Below, in pieces: positions 1-12,320 of a DNA stretch of 64,000 bases (its first letter is position 1; each line of letters opens with the position of its first letter). The notes below the pieces were generated by a model. That model saw nothing but the letters and a program-made list of their open reading frames with translations. It searched no databases and was not told the DNA's origin. Position numbers and translations under genes: made by a program. Origin of the DNA: Catonia carolina (taxonomy: Eukaryota; Arthropoda; Insecta; Hemiptera; Achilidae); assembly GCA_035578175.1 (NCBI GenBank), contig JAQMRL010000010.1, positions 34,294,784-34,358,783 on the forward strand, read 5' to 3'.

Positions 1-2490
1 AATTAAGACGTAAATATTTTCGTTACAGACGTAAATACGTCTGTTAGTTCAACGTTATTGTTAGCTTCAACGTGTAGCATTAGGCTACACCTACTGTTAA
101 AGAGCAACACATTACACGTTAAATTAGCAATACTCTTAATATAATGAATTTTTTTCTTCAAAGCCTTATAATACTACGTAAGTTCTTTACGTTGGGAAAA
201 TCTTTAATTTCGTCTTATAGATCTTATCCATTTTCTTTATGTTCTTATTCTTGATTGTTCCCAATATTTTTTTATTGCGTCAGATCTTTTTTTCTTTCTT
301 CCTCAGAATACACCGCTTTTGGACATTTTTTGCTGGAGTCTCGGGCTTTTCAGTTTATGGTATTTTCTTGTCTTGGTTTTTAACGTTTCAAGTAAGATCT
401 GAAGTTCTTCTAGGTTATCTTTAATTTCGCGAAACCAGTGTGGTTAGAAATTTTTACTTAAAAATTAATGAATCTTTATATATTAAAATTTATTTAAACA
501 GGTTTTCATTAAAGTTGTTAATATAATTTATTAAATTCTGAAAAAATATCTGGGTTGGGAATACTTTAGTAATATTTTACTACAACAAAATCAAAATTTG
601 ATGATGATTACGTATCTTAAAAACGGTGACAAGTTCAAGTTCAAGATAACCCTGCCCATCGTGTTTATTGATAAACTTATTTATCATAAGTAAATGTAAA
701 TGTATTATATTGAAATATCAATGCGATATCTGACTTCAAAATAAAAATTTGAAAAATGGCTTGTAACGATCAGCTGCTGTGTCAGTTTACAAATTTATTT
801 AGAACAGCTGATTCCTAAATTTTAATAGTGCAGGCAAATATTTAACTTACATAAAATTTATTTTTTTCTAAATTTCAATTTAAATATTAGAAAAATAAAA
901 TATAAACCGCAATATTTAATTGTTTAAATTTAATTAGCTTAAGTAGTAAAAAAAATTGTTTTCCAAAATTTACTATATATTTTATTTTCTCCAAAGACAT
1001 TATTTAATTCCAAAGTTATAATTGCAACATTGAAAAATAAAGTTGTCTCGAACCAACCATCGTACAGTGTAGATGGAATTTTGTGTTTTATTTCACGCAA
1101 TAGTGTAACTATTTAATTAATTAGTATATTATGTAAGCGGGAATATTTTAAAATATAGAGAAACCGCTACTGGCTGAGAAAATAACTGATTCATAATAAC
1201 ATTTGTGATCAAACTGTTTGTTTTGCAGACTACTTTTTATTGAAAATGGTTATAGCTTTACATGAATTTTTATAGTTATTTAATAATTTTGTTACTCGAA
1301 AAGTTTTGAGTTTGATTCTCGAAGCTAGAATCTGAAAACCCATTGAAACAGTTCTATAATCTAGATAATTTTTTAATGAAATGCTATCGTAACATTTTTT
1401 ATGAACAAAAAATAAATTACTAGATTTTAAATTAAATATAATTAATATAGTGTACTATTATCGTTTTTGTTTATATTAATACTTTCATGCATGTAAAAAG
1501 AGTATAGCATCAAACTAACTAAATATGATATTAGGTTTTTATATTATTGTTAAAAATTTAATTAATTAATGTTAGTTAGTTAAATGCGTCGTTATTACAT
1601 CACTATTGAAATATTGATGTGAATTAAAATAATCCTGTTAATTAATGAAACCCTAAATATTGTACGTACATTAGTTGATTTAAATAATTCTACAGAATAA
1701 AATCGAAATTTATATGAGTTAAATCTTTACTTTAAAAGTACTGCGCAGTATTTTCCAGCTAAATTATTCATTAATTCAATTAAAACACATTTTATGTACA
1801 ACCGAATCTGCTAAATGGTTTTATAACATGTACAGTACGGAACGGTACTTCTAATAAAATTTAAATTCCATTTGGCAGAACAACTGAATTATTGATTAAT
1901 CTATTTGTTTATTTCTCCAATTATTTATTCCGTAATTTATTTATGAAATTGTTGAACATAACGAATTTCATTTTGAACCGACCTTTGTGAAAATTTTCGA
2001 TGTCAGCTTCACAAAAAAAATAATTTGATCATTTAATGAATTTCGTTGAAATAATTATTATTATGTGTAATTAAAAATATCTTTACGTTGGCATTGTGTG
2101 CATATTCGTAATGTTTATTGTTAACCGCAATTTGGTGAACATGATCGATTACTCTTTGTACATATTAGCGCTAGTTTACGTTTTTGATTTATGTTTTAAT
2201 TAGTCCATCCACAAACACTTTTATGATACTGTATACTTCAACAAAACTTATTGAGTAATAAATTTTGAATACTGTAGGACGTATTCTAAAAATACATTTG
2301 CTTTTGAACTCGAATTACGTTATTAAACTGTAATCGAATAAACAAAATATGTATTCGATTAAATTTAAACGATACAATTTAATTTTGTAAAGATATTTAC
2401 AATGAATGATTAGATACCATAATTCCTTTTTTAGAATGTCTTAAAATCATAAATTTTTGTAATATTGTGGCATATGATGGCTGGACAATA
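1..2490. other. AT-rich DNA without recognisable gene
   Basis: The stretch is very AT-rich with many short A/T runs. The only longer ORF (61 codons from 239, plus strand) is hydrophobic and Phe/Leu-rich, as expected from translated T-rich DNA, and I do not regard it as a gene. No transposon end or RNA gene is visible. Confidence 0.6.
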
Positions 2491-3250
2491 GTGTTTTGAC
2501 TATACTATTTTCAGGGCTGATGAGCTCCGAGCGTACGCATTGCCCCCTACCCACTTCATAGCTAGCCAATGACTGGCCAGCAACGTTGCCAATACTTGTT
2601 CTGGTAGCTCTTTTATATATTTCGACCGCTATTTATTTTGGTCTTTCAATAGCAATAAACTATGAACACACAATCAGCTGATTGATTATATTATTGAAGT
2701 ATTGAATGTAGCGGACACCAAAATAAGCTTGCCAGTGTAGCTGATTCAGTCGGTAGATTTCGTGTATTAGAATAGAACTTCCTATTAAATCACAGGTGCT
2801 GAAAAATGTAAATTATCATCTATTAGCAACGTTAAAGAAATTCAATTGTAAACATTGTATACAACAATTAACGTCTAGCACATACAACATATTAAACTAA
2901 TGTTTTCAGATTAGCTGATATACATAAACGTTGCGAGAGTGACGTGACACTAATCACAGCTGGTACAGCTGTGATTAGACTCCCACCACTTGCTGAGGCA
3001 ACCAAGCGCGCCATTACCAAAATAAATCTTCTGCACACTTCAGAAAACCGGCAAGCTTATTTGGCGTCCGCTCTAAAGCTCTGTATAATCGATGTGTTCA
3101 GTACGAGATGCAAGACAAGAGTGAACTACTTCGGCTCATATACGCATGCGTGTGTAACTTTCATAGGCTAAAATATTCATACAATCTGACAACGCTGGCA
3201 AACGTTCAGATTGGTCTAAATGCGTGGAACAGCAGAGCTCATCAACCGTG
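2490..3250. other. GC-richer patch, no assignable gene
   Basis: Base composition rises clearly above the flanks. It holds several CAGCTG E-box-like words and a perfect palindrome (2951-2977). Plus-strand ORFs of 75 codons (2944-3171) and 65 codons (3220-3417) are open, but I recognise no family in either. The patch could be an exon, a promoter region or an old insertion; the sequence alone does not decide. Confidence 0.35.
2951..2977. repeat. Perfect 27-bp palindrome with two CAGCTG boxes
   Basis: Arms TAATCACAGCTG (2951-2962) and CAGCTGTGATTA (2966-2977) are exact reverse complements around GTA. Each arm ends in CAGCTG, an E-box word bound by bHLH factors in animals. A regulatory role is possible but unproven. 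Confidence 0.85.
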
Positions 3251-3596
3251 AAAAGTATTATAGGCGCCGTTTGACCGAGTGTGCTTTTCGTTTTGTTACT
3301 GTAATTAATTACTTTTTTGGTGCCGCTAGTTTGAACTTATCTACTTGTTTCTCAAGTATAAAAAAGAATTTTATATTGTTTATTTTATTTATCTGGATTT
3401 ATCTATTATATTCTTAATCTTTCGAGTGCGTGTTCGATGATTTGTTTTTACATAAAAGTAATTAACGTTTTCTTAGTTAGTCAGTATTCAGTGAAAAGTC
3501 GCGAAGTCTGTGGTTAAAAACGTTTGTATATAACGCGTCACGTATTAAAGCAGTTTCATTCGAGATGTACAGCACATAATTATTTTGAGTGAATCG

Positions 3597-3830
3597 GTGA
3601 AATACTGAATGTCATGTTTTTGTCTCTTGAGGGCTCAGGGTACTTTTTCATGGCTGGATTCGTAATCTATGCCTCTTAAAGCATTAGAATCGATGATTAA
3701 CAGAAATAGTTAGAAAATTTCCAAAAAAAGTAGGCCTACTACATGACCACATATTTTCAGTAAACGGTGAAATATTGAATATCATGTTTTTGTTTCTTAC
3801 AAAGCTCAGGGTACTTTTTTATGGCTAAAT
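3597..3830 (+). repeat. Two direct repeats about 170 bp apart
   Basis: A segment of about 64 bp beginning GGTGAAATACTGAATGTCA near 3597 recurs near 3767 with scattered substitutions, including the shared run GCTCAGGGTACTTTTT and ending ATGGCT. This looks like a local duplication, or two monomers of a short tandem repeat. Confidence 0.75.
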
Positions 3831-6079
3831 ACAATTGATATCGGGTTATAACAAGCGTACATTGATTATTTGAATACAAATAGCCAAATTTATTTTCTTC
3901 AATTCTTGACTAACTCGTAAAACATTTTGTATTAAATTTAGTCAGTTATGGTAAGATGTTTAGTGTAATTTTTTGTTGTTGTAACTGACACAAAATTAAT
4001 TTACAAAAATTGTTTGTTATTTAAAAACAACAAGATCCAAAAATAACTCGGAATAAACGTCACAGTATACTATTTTAACTGTACGGCTGAGTGCAGTGTT
4101 AGCTCTGTACTGCTCTACGGATGAGTCATATCGCCTATCATACCGGAAAGTATTACGTCTAGTTATATTTGGCCCACATTTGTATCTAACAAAATTCTAC
4201 TCGAGTAAATAATTTTACAAGGCAGTGTTATGCTATGTACCATACTACATTTTATTATGTTACACCGTTAGGTATGAGGTATTTATAGTACATCTCTAAC
4301 TACCTAGATCCGCTTCAATATCCTCCACTGTGTACTTCACTAATATTTATCTGAAAATCAGAACTTCATTCCTATCAAATTACAATTAAGAAGAAAAGTT
4401 ACATTGTTTAATCTTGTCTCAATACAATATAAATTCATTATCAGCCGAGGAGTTATATGACAGTTATTTTTAGTTAACACATAATATTTCACTGTAATTC
4501 AACCTCAAGCTCCAAAATTCTTTACTCTATCCATCAAATAGTTAAATTGGTTTTTTTTTCATTATTTCCTTCAAATACAGAGTAATCTTTTAGTCCTGTT
4601 ACCCAATTGTTTATTTCTAGTAATTTTTTCTAAAAGAGAAAAATTTTGTTTTGTGACACGAAGTTGGTAGTCCTGCTCAACCGATGTAAATATGGCAGTG
4701 TGAGTTGATTTTCCTTGAGCTGTGAAAAAGTTTGTGCCGTTTCCGGTCGTATTACGAACAGAATTTCTTTTACCTTAGAACAACGAGTTCTCGTTCTTGG
4801 ACAATATTTTGCGTAACAACAATCGTACGCGAGTGTAATAGAATCATTTAAAATTAAATTTGTCAAATTACCAGACATGGGTATTAGGACTAAAAAATCA
4901 CTCTGTATCATCCCCAACGGATTATCTAATGATTAACAACAGATAACCAAGATCCTGATACTGAGAATTTATACCGAAACGTTGATAATAATTTTCAATA
5001 ACTTTGTCTAAAACCCACTGATTATCTTCAAACTTTGATAATAATCTTAATGCGTTTTAATGAAAATATCTGTACAGCATCAGCGAGTGATTTTAGTAAG
5101 AGCAGATAATTTTGTAAAATGAGTTTCGACTTCCTGTCTAATAAAGTTATTGCCTCTATTTGAAGATCCAAAATTTAATCATGTTATATTCTGATATATG
5201 GTACTTTAAAATAATATTTTACAGTAGTTAATAATACATCGATGCATAAGAAACACGTTTTCAAGTAAATTTTTTTATGTTGAAGTGGTGAAGAAACCTA
5301 ATTTAAATAACGGTGGTAGGAAAAAATATTTTAGTACGTAAATCTAAGTGTTTCGGGATCTAAGTTTAACAAATATGAGTAATAAACAGATTTATATTAC
5401 AATTTACTGACAAAATAAATAATTACAATTTAAAGATTAAATTTAGCCTACTAACAAAAACAATTACACAAATTAAATAAAAATAAACTTAAGCCTAAAC
5501 CAACCTTGATAAACAATAGAATACGGCACACATCATACAGTCAATGACACATTCATACAGTCATTTTTGTAGATTACGTGGAAGGATTTCAGCGAAAATC
5601 AGTCTGCTACGTAGTTGAGGGACGGTAACGTATTTCTTTATGATACGCATTGAAAGCTAGTCTGTTAAGTGGGTACAGATATTTATAGAAATATTTAGAA
5701 AGTTGGATTACAGCTGATCTGCAGCAAGAATTTAATGAATATTTAAATTTTTTATTTTAAATAAAACAACACTCAGCAGCATTACTTTTCTACGATCTCT
5801 TGGTTATTGCAGATGACAGAAGGTTTCTTTTTGGGGTGTAATTTATCGTTATGATGAAAAATGACGTAATTTGCGTTTGACGATGTAGAATAAAGATGTG
5901 ACGAGCGTTTTAATTCATAGTTGAGTATTTGGTTTTAGATTGATAAATATTTGTAAAATAATTCAATTAAAGAATAATTTCATGGTTGTTGTAATAGTGA
6001 ATTGAAATTTAAATATTTGGAACAAAAATTTACGTCCTGTAATATATAACTTTTTTAGACGAATATTTACTTTTTACTC
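3831..6079. other. AT-rich stretch without recognisable gene
   Basis: Apart from a 95-codon minus-strand ORF (4630-4917) with no recognised domain, nothing stands out. I see no LINE, SINE or TIR element here. Confidence 0.5.
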
Positions 6080-6200
6080 TTTTATGGTGTGAAAACATGG
6101 ACTTTGATTATGCGGGCACAAATAGTTTAGAAGCTATCGAGATGTGGGTATTAGAGGAAATGCTTAGAACTTCGTGAACTGGTCAAGTTACAAAAGTCAT
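6080..6200 (+). pseudogene. Short LINE reverse-transcriptase C-terminal relic
   Basis: Translation starting YGVKTWTL, followed after a frame change by NSLEAIEMWVL and MLRTS-TGQVT, follows the pattern after the RT domain of insect LINEs (YGxETWTL ... SLEAFEMWxxRRMLxISWTxxVTN). Only about 120 bp remain, with stops and a frame change. It is closest in pattern to LINE-b at 7.0-8.1 kb. Confidence 0.65.
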
Positions 6201-6304
6201 TTGTCATTTGGTCATTTGTGTCCATACATGGATACTCCACATGCAATTCCTTGTCCATTGAACAGTAATCCGGGGGTACTAACTGAAAAGAATTGCAGTA
6301 TACT

Positions 6305-6514
6305 TTAGAACTCCACTTCTAAGCGAAAACATTCATTACTTGCTTCAAGTGCTTCGTCTGTTTTAAAACAAGCCTTTATAGAACAATTACGGACAGTACT
6401 ATCAGAAGACCGTAGACGATCTGAAGGTTTTGTGTGCATGCATGTTGAAAGATGTTCACGATTGCTGTTTCCTGATTTAGAACTATGATTATATCTACTA
6501 TATATTAGATACAT
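6305..6514 (-). CDS. Unrecognised small ORF, possible exon
   Basis: A minus-strand ORF of 69 codons has balanced composition unlike the surrounding DNA. It contains four cysteines (STC, RNC, KAC, NEC) in the C-terminal two thirds and ends EVEF-stop. No family is recognised; cysteine spacing (18, 4 and 12 intervening residues) does not fit the odorant-binding-protein pattern. It lies downstream, in the minus sense, of the candidate signal-peptide exon at 11.5 kb, so it could be a later exon of that gene. That link is speculative. It could also be a chance ORF. Confidence 0.25.
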   Translation of the reverse strand: MYLIYSRYNHSSKSGNSNREHLSTCMHTKPSDRLRSSDSTVRNCSIKACFKTDEALEASNECFRLEVEF

Positions 6515-7005
6515 GCTACTAACATTTTTAATTGAAAAGTTTGATCCGCTTTACAGAAATTGAATTTTCAAAACTAAACATGTTAAGTATCCGCGTTCGT
6601 TTTTGGGAGGGACCGTTATTGAGAAATATTTTAGTATATGTCGTATAGAAAAAAGCCGGGACTTTTAAAACTGTCCACTATTGAGAAATGTCCACAGTTT
6701 AGAAGTATCCGTTAGTAGGAGTTTGAATGTATTAGCACAGCCTGTGATTACATTATCAAAACTAACTTTGATTAGAGAAAGTACAAAATATTTTAAGAAA
6801 AATCAATGAGTAAACTATTGAGGAAAACTTTTTTTTCCATTTTTTTCTATTGAGGAAAACTTATTGAGTTTTTTTACAAAACTCAATTAACCTTTACTAC
6901 TTGTTGAATCCGTTATTTTATAAAGGTAGTTATTTTATACTTTTAAAATACAATATATATTTTTAAATTTATAAATTTTCAATTTATATTATGTAAATGT
7001 GGCAC

Positions 7006-8114
7006 TAAGGATAAAAAAATAACACTACTTATATGACATTTGTAGATTTAGAGAAAGCATTTGACAATCTTGATTGGAGTAAAAAATTTCAATCTTTGAA
7101 AAGACTAGGAATTAAATACAAAGAAAGGAAAGTTATCTACGGTCTGTATAAGAATAAATCAGCCATTTTGAGAGTTGGGGGGTAAGAAAAAGAGGCTGCT
7201 GTAAGAAAAGGTGTTCGACAACGATGTTCATTGTCACCACTACTTTTTAACTTGTGTGTAGAAGAGGTTATAAATGAAATGAAGGAAAAATTTGATGCAG
7301 GAATAAAAATTCAAGGAGAAACAATAAAAATGCTGAGATTTGCCGATTATATAATAGTATTAGCCGAGACAAAGAAAGAACTAGAAGATATCTTAAATGT
7401 AACGGATGAGTCATGAGGAAGGATTACTTCATGAAAATTAATAAGAACAAAACGAAAGTGTTATGAAGCAGCAAGAGTGGTTGAGAAGAGATGAGAAATT
7501 TAAAAGTAGGCAACGAAAACATACAGGAAGTTAGGAAATTCTGCTATCTAGGGAGTAAAATAACAAAGAATGGTTGAAGCACAAGTGATAACAAAAGTAC
7601 AATTGCTCAAGCTAGAATAGCCTTTGATATGACAAACAGCTTACTGACTACAAACATTGACTTACAGGTTAGAAAATTTTTTTTAAAACACTATGTTTGG
7701 AGTGTAGCATTATACGGAATTGAAACGTGGGTGACAGGGGCTGTAGAAAGTAAGAGAATAGAAGCTTCTGAAATGTGGTGTTATCGGAAAATGTTAAAGA
7801 GTAGGTGGGTGGACAAAATAAGTAATTTAGAGGTTATTAGCTGAGTGAATAAAAAAAGAAGTATATGGACGCATCTTACCAGAAGAAGGGATAGGCTAGT
7901 GGGGCATATCTTAAAACATCCAGGTATTGGTCTATCAATAATGAAGGATAATATTGAGGGAGTGATGTAAGGGGAGGCAAAGGTTAAAATATAGAAAGCA
8001 AATTACAAAAGATTTAGGGTGTTACAGGTATGCAGATATGAAACGACTTGCGCAAGGTAGAACAGCTTGGAGAACTGCATCAAACCAGTCGAGAGACTGA
8101 TGACAAAAGATATA
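7006..8114 (+). mobile_element. LINE-b, 5'-truncated, with 12-bp TSD
   Basis: This is a dead non-LTR retrotransposon fragment. Plus-strand translation gives TFVDLEKAFDNLDW (RT motif A region), VRQRCSLSPLLFNLCVEE (motif B), RFADYIIVLAE (motif C, catalytic FADD changed to FADY), a CYLGSKIT-like segment and YGIETWV...EMWCYRKMLK. In-frame stops break it near 7184, 7416, 7845 and elsewhere. The direct repeat TAAATGTGGCAC lies exactly at both sides (6994-7005 and 8115-8126), the mark of target-primed insertion. The 3' end reads GAGAGACTGATGACAAAAG. Only the C-terminal half of ORF2 is present; no endonuclease domain. Confidence 0.92.
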
Positions 8115-8126
8115 TAAATGTGGCAC

Positions 8127-9270
8127 ACCCTATTTTGGTAAATATATTTTTGTAATTATAAAAAATAAATTTTGCAGCCAAAATAAAAAAATTGTGCTAC
8201 TTTTGGTTATCTAAATTGTTTAGTAGTACATTCTATAAAGATATTACTATTGAAAGGCCAAATAGTTCATTCGGCTGTTCCACTATGTAGGTCTAAAACA
8301 AATAGGAAAAATCATCTCGTTTGTAACCTAATAGAAAATTCAAAAGAAATTCACCTATCAAACGTCAACTCATGTTCTAGACCTTTGAAATGATCTTTTC
8401 TCAACACGAATTTTAAAATAGTGTTTCCTACCAAAAATTGGTACTATTCGGTACGTGCTTTTTTGTTTTTTTGGGCTACATTCATGAATGTTGAATTAAT
8501 GTAGACTATTATTTTTGTAAATATTATGTTAATTTTGATATTAAAATGTAACATAATGAATAAATATTACATTTTATTCTTAAAGACTCACAAATGTTTA
8601 GGTGTTAAAGGTTCTATGTATGCAAATCATGTAAACTAGCTTTCCCGAGTTGGGTTACACTGGTTAACCAATTTTATGCGGTAACTACGTAATACGAATT
8701 ATAAATAACTCACCAACACCTATTTATTAATATTCAAACAGACTTTTAAGTATTGTCAATATTTTTAAAGTATTTACATTGTTATATAATATTTGTTGTT
8801 TTTAAGGGGAAAGTGCTTAAAATCAAAACTTTGATATTAGAAGGGCATCAGTTCAATACTTTAATATGTTTTGGAACTGCCTGAATAAAAGTAATTTTTA
8901 CTATTTTATTTTTTCCATTATGACCATCATTTCATCGTAGTAAAGAAAAAAGCTGTAATCTATTTATATATAAATTAATGTTTATTTGTCCCTTACGCAT
9001 TCGGACATTACACATTCCCTTATGCATTAACCCGGCTTTAATCAAATTTTGTCTATGGATTATTCAGTTTTTCGAACAGGTTTTAAGGTTTTAATAATCT
9101 AGATCAGTAGAAAGAAAGTTAAGGGCTTAAATGTTATTTTTTGTTTCGAAAATTTCTGATGTTCGACTTTAAAATACAGATGTTTAAAACAAAGGACTAA
9201 TAAAAACAGATGTTTTGTTTTATGAATAACATGCATGTATGTATTATCATTATAATATGACCATAATTAC
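8127..9270. other. AT-rich stretch without recognisable gene
   Basis: No ORF of note, no transposon terminus and no RNA gene could be identified. Confidence 0.5.
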
Positions 9271-9301
9271 AAAGGACTATTCGATACAAGTTTGCGGATA
9301 A

Positions 9302-9436
9302 AATTTGGAAAATCCATGTTTCTCACATGGACATATGTAAATGGTCACCTCACACGTCGGCAAACCTTCCGATTTAATCGTGTACGCACCAGACGGAGAA
9401 ACAAAAAATATTGTATATCCAAGAGCACTTCAATAA
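9302..9436 (+). pseudogene. Helitron RepHel helicase C-terminal relic
   Basis: In one frame the translation reads NLENPCFSHGHM, a stop, MVTSHVGKPSDLIVYAP, then DGETKNIVYPRALQ and a stop. This matches the conserved end of animal Helitron Rep/helicase (PIF1-like) proteins, where FSHGQLYVACSRVG is followed by a VYAP...NIVY...LQ tail. A nonsense codon replaces the LY of HGQLY and CSR has become TSH, so it is inactive. Only about 44 codons remain. The Helitron 3' terminus probably follows at about 9515. Confidence 0.8.
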
Positions 9437-9515
9437 AAAAAAAAGAACAAAATTGTTACAAGTTTTTTTTAAATTCGATTTTTGTTGGCGTGCAGCGCGC
9501 GCAGGATACAGCTAC
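9437..9515 (+). mobile_element. Probable Helitron 3' terminus
   Basis: Downstream of the helicase stop, a GC-rich imperfect hairpin (GGCGTGCAGCGCGCGC, 9488-9503) is followed after a short gap by ACAGCTA. Helitrons end with a short GC hairpin about 10 nt before CTRR. Here the terminal word reads CTAC rather than CTAG, taken as a point change. Position and order after a Helitron helicase end make the reading likely. Confidence 0.6.
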
Positions 9516-11478
9516 GAAATAATAAAATAACAATAATTAGATTTAAAAATAAGTAAAATATTTAGTGTTATTTACATAACAATTAAGTTAAAAAGTGTTT
9601 AGGCTGTGTAATTAATAAACTAAAATATATCAACAGTTGCTACGATGTATTACGTAGCAACTGTTTATGTGATTATCAATCAAAAAGTGACAGAATAAAC
9701 TCCTTTTCTCAAAATATGTTTGTGACATAATCATCTATAACATACATTTAAAAGGATAAGAACTTTTTTGGTCGAGTTCGATCTCAGCTCTCACTGGACT
9801 AACTCCGGTCCACCTTTCGTTAAAATGTATTTATATGTGTAACATCTCCACGTGCAGATTAACCATCACTCTTCGTTAATTTTACAAATTCCTGATTTAT
9901 CAAAAAATACATAACACTAAGGGTTTTTTTCTTTAACATTAAATGTTTGACACGTTGATGAGCAGCCATCCATTAATCCATTTTGATCATATGATAACAA
10001 TTAAAAGTTATTCGCAATAAAAAAATAATGAAATAAAGTATTGCAAATAAGAAAAAGAAAAACAATTCAGAAAAAAATAAAAGCTACTTACTGAATAATT
10101 CCAAGAACTTATAAAATAATATTTGACAATAAACCGTGCATGGGAAAATTAAAACCTTTACAAAGATCTTAAAAATGTTAAATAACAATTACAAAATCAG
10201 ACAGGAAAAAAATATTCAACCTATTTTGATTGTTTAGCCGTTACTAGAACCATATATATAATTTTTTTTTTATTTTGACTTTATTTAGTGATAACAATAA
10301 GTTTATATTTATACAACCAGCAGTTTTTATGATGTAAGTGTTTAAAGTCCTGTTTTTGTCTTGATTGAGTAAATCAACCATTGGCAATCTCTCATCGCTA
10401 TTTTATTTAAGATCCATTTTCCAGAATCTTTTTAATCTCTTTTATGGGTTTTACGGTAGTTGTGGGAGTAACAATAATCGTATCTATAGATTCGTATGAT
10501 TTATTGAATTTTAATAGAAACGAGTATATAATTTGTTAATGGTTGAGTATCCTGTGTCTGCGTTGAGATATCGATGTATGATAGAGTTTCGTGCGTAGTA
10601 AGGACTACACGTGATTAAACGTAAAATCACATTGCTAAATTACAGTATGAATTTAGTCCATTTTATTATTTTATCTTATCATATTCACTGATTGTATCTA
10701 ACAGATTGTAATTTTTTTGAATAAGTGTTAAAAAATCATATTATGTAAATAAACAACACACTTTGTTTACTATCGTTGAATTTTCAGCGTTAAAATATGA
10801 AACAATGAGAGATCTTATCATATTTTACCTTAACATTTATTTATTTTTCTTTTCTGGTTTTTATAAATTACAATGATGGCATTTTCCTTTATTTTCTTCA
10901 TTTTGTACTATGTTACCATATTATTACCGCCAAAAAAATGTGATGATAATACTCATGAAGCACGTGGTTAGGAAGTCCATGTACCCAAGTTATTTATTAT
11001 CTTAGTGTATTACAAGAATTTCATTAGAAATGTCCAAAATGAAAACCAAAACATATAAAAATTTAAAATAACGTTTTCATCCACTGGTTATGAAAGTGCG
11101 TATTGTAGGAAAGTGTTTAAGGATAGTTTTTAAATTTATTCATTAAGACTGTTTTTGAGTTTGTGATAAAACTTATTGTAGTAAGTTTTTGGTAAAAAAA
11201 TAATGTCATTGTTATGTCATTAAACAGGATTTATAATTTTTGTTGTTAATGTTATTATAAAAACACATCTGGATTCTTTGTTTTTGCTAATAGTTTTTAT
11301 AATCAATGAAAGTATTACATAAAAACAATGAAAATAAAATAAATGTAAGGGTACAATGGTTTTAGGTTACTTTGTTATTGTTGTTTTTATCAAAATAAAT
11401 GTTATCATAAATACGAAAAAAAATCTTAACATTTATTATCATTTATCTAGATTATAAAATAACAATTTTTTTACATAC
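9516..11478. other. AT-rich stretch; would be intron of the 11.5 kb gene if real
   Basis: No coding or repeat signature was identified. If the minus-strand exon at 11479-11527 is genuine, this DNA is the beginning of its first intron. I could not locate the second exon here. Confidence 0.4.
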
Positions 11479-11527
11479 CTTGTAAAATTACAAGCGCGAT
11501 ACCTATAAAAAATGATCGTCGCGCCAT
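11479..11527 (-). CDS. Candidate first coding exon (signal peptide) of a secreted-protein gene
   Basis: On the minus strand an ATG at 11527 opens MARRSFFIGIALVILQ, with a basic n-region (ARR) and a hydrophobic h-region (FFIGIALVIL): a classic secretory signal start. The reading continues to CAAG at 11479 and is followed at once by GTATGT, so the AAG|GTATGT junction is a near-consensus eukaryotic 5' splice site leaving a phase-1 exon. The upstream DNA (to about 11700) is markedly GC-richer than the flanks, as expected for a 5' UTR or promoter. The mature protein is unknown because the next exon was not found; it should lie below 11478. A chance ORF is the alternative, but signal peptide plus donor plus GC-rich leader together argue against it. 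Confidence 0.5.
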
Positions 11528-11838
11528 ATCAGATGTTAACTACGGAGGCGACATTATACATCGCCGTTCGCAACTCCGCGGATGAACTCCGGCACACGAC
11601 TGTCTAACCACCTTCTACCGCCTCCGTTCTTGCGCCCTCCGTTTCATCCACCCCCACTCAATTCTATTTGCTTTCTGTACTACTCACTCAGTCACTAACA
11701 GTTCTACAACAACCGCCTACGAAATCGTATAGCTTGACAGAGGTTTTCTGGTGGTACCCAGTTATTTCACTCACCTTCACTTCTACGTACTGTTATTATA
11801 CTCAAAAGATACTTCTATTCATAAATAAAATATTTATA
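11528..11838 (-). promoter_or_regulatory. Putative 5' UTR and promoter of the signal-peptide exon
   Basis: The GC-rich segment 11520-11720 precedes the candidate start codon on the minus strand. Farther upstream a TATA-like word TATAAATA lies on the minus strand at 11838-11831. The start site is not defined; another exon or start could lie between. A plus-strand ORF (11668-11892) overlaps and looks non-coding. Confidence 0.3.
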
Positions 11839-12320
11839 GAGTTTCAATTGTCATACCATTTGCGTCGGCTCTCTCAATATTCACTACAATAGAAACAGCT
11901 CTTAAGAGCAACGAAGAGTTTCGCGTTTATAACCCTTTGCTACAATACTTATTACATCAAACTTCTACTTCTAAATATTTTAAAAATTTAATGGTAATCA
12001 AAGGTATATAGTTGTAACAAGTAGAAAGGAAACCACTTTGAAAATCAAAAGAAAAATATAAATTTAACAGTTCAATGAATCTTTGATTGGTTTACCCATT
12101 GGCAAAGCTTTGCCACCATGTTATCAGATGAAAAACACCAAACTAAAAATGCATACGACAATATTAAACGAATTATTATTTCCTGATGGATCTTTTCATC
12201 TGTAATTCATCTTGTATATTCAACCTTAACTTCAATTTTGAAGAAAGAAGTTCTTATTTTTCTACTCGTACTTTCGATGTCAACAACTAAATTTACAATT
12301 TTGTATATAGGCCTAGTATA

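Noticed and set aside
3475..3545. TCAGTATTCAGTG as a core promoter
   Set aside because: Initiator-like words are common and no downstream coding exon was found.
9770..9815. B-box-like GATCGAACTC on the minus strand as a SINE
   Set aside because: No A box at proper distance and no tail.
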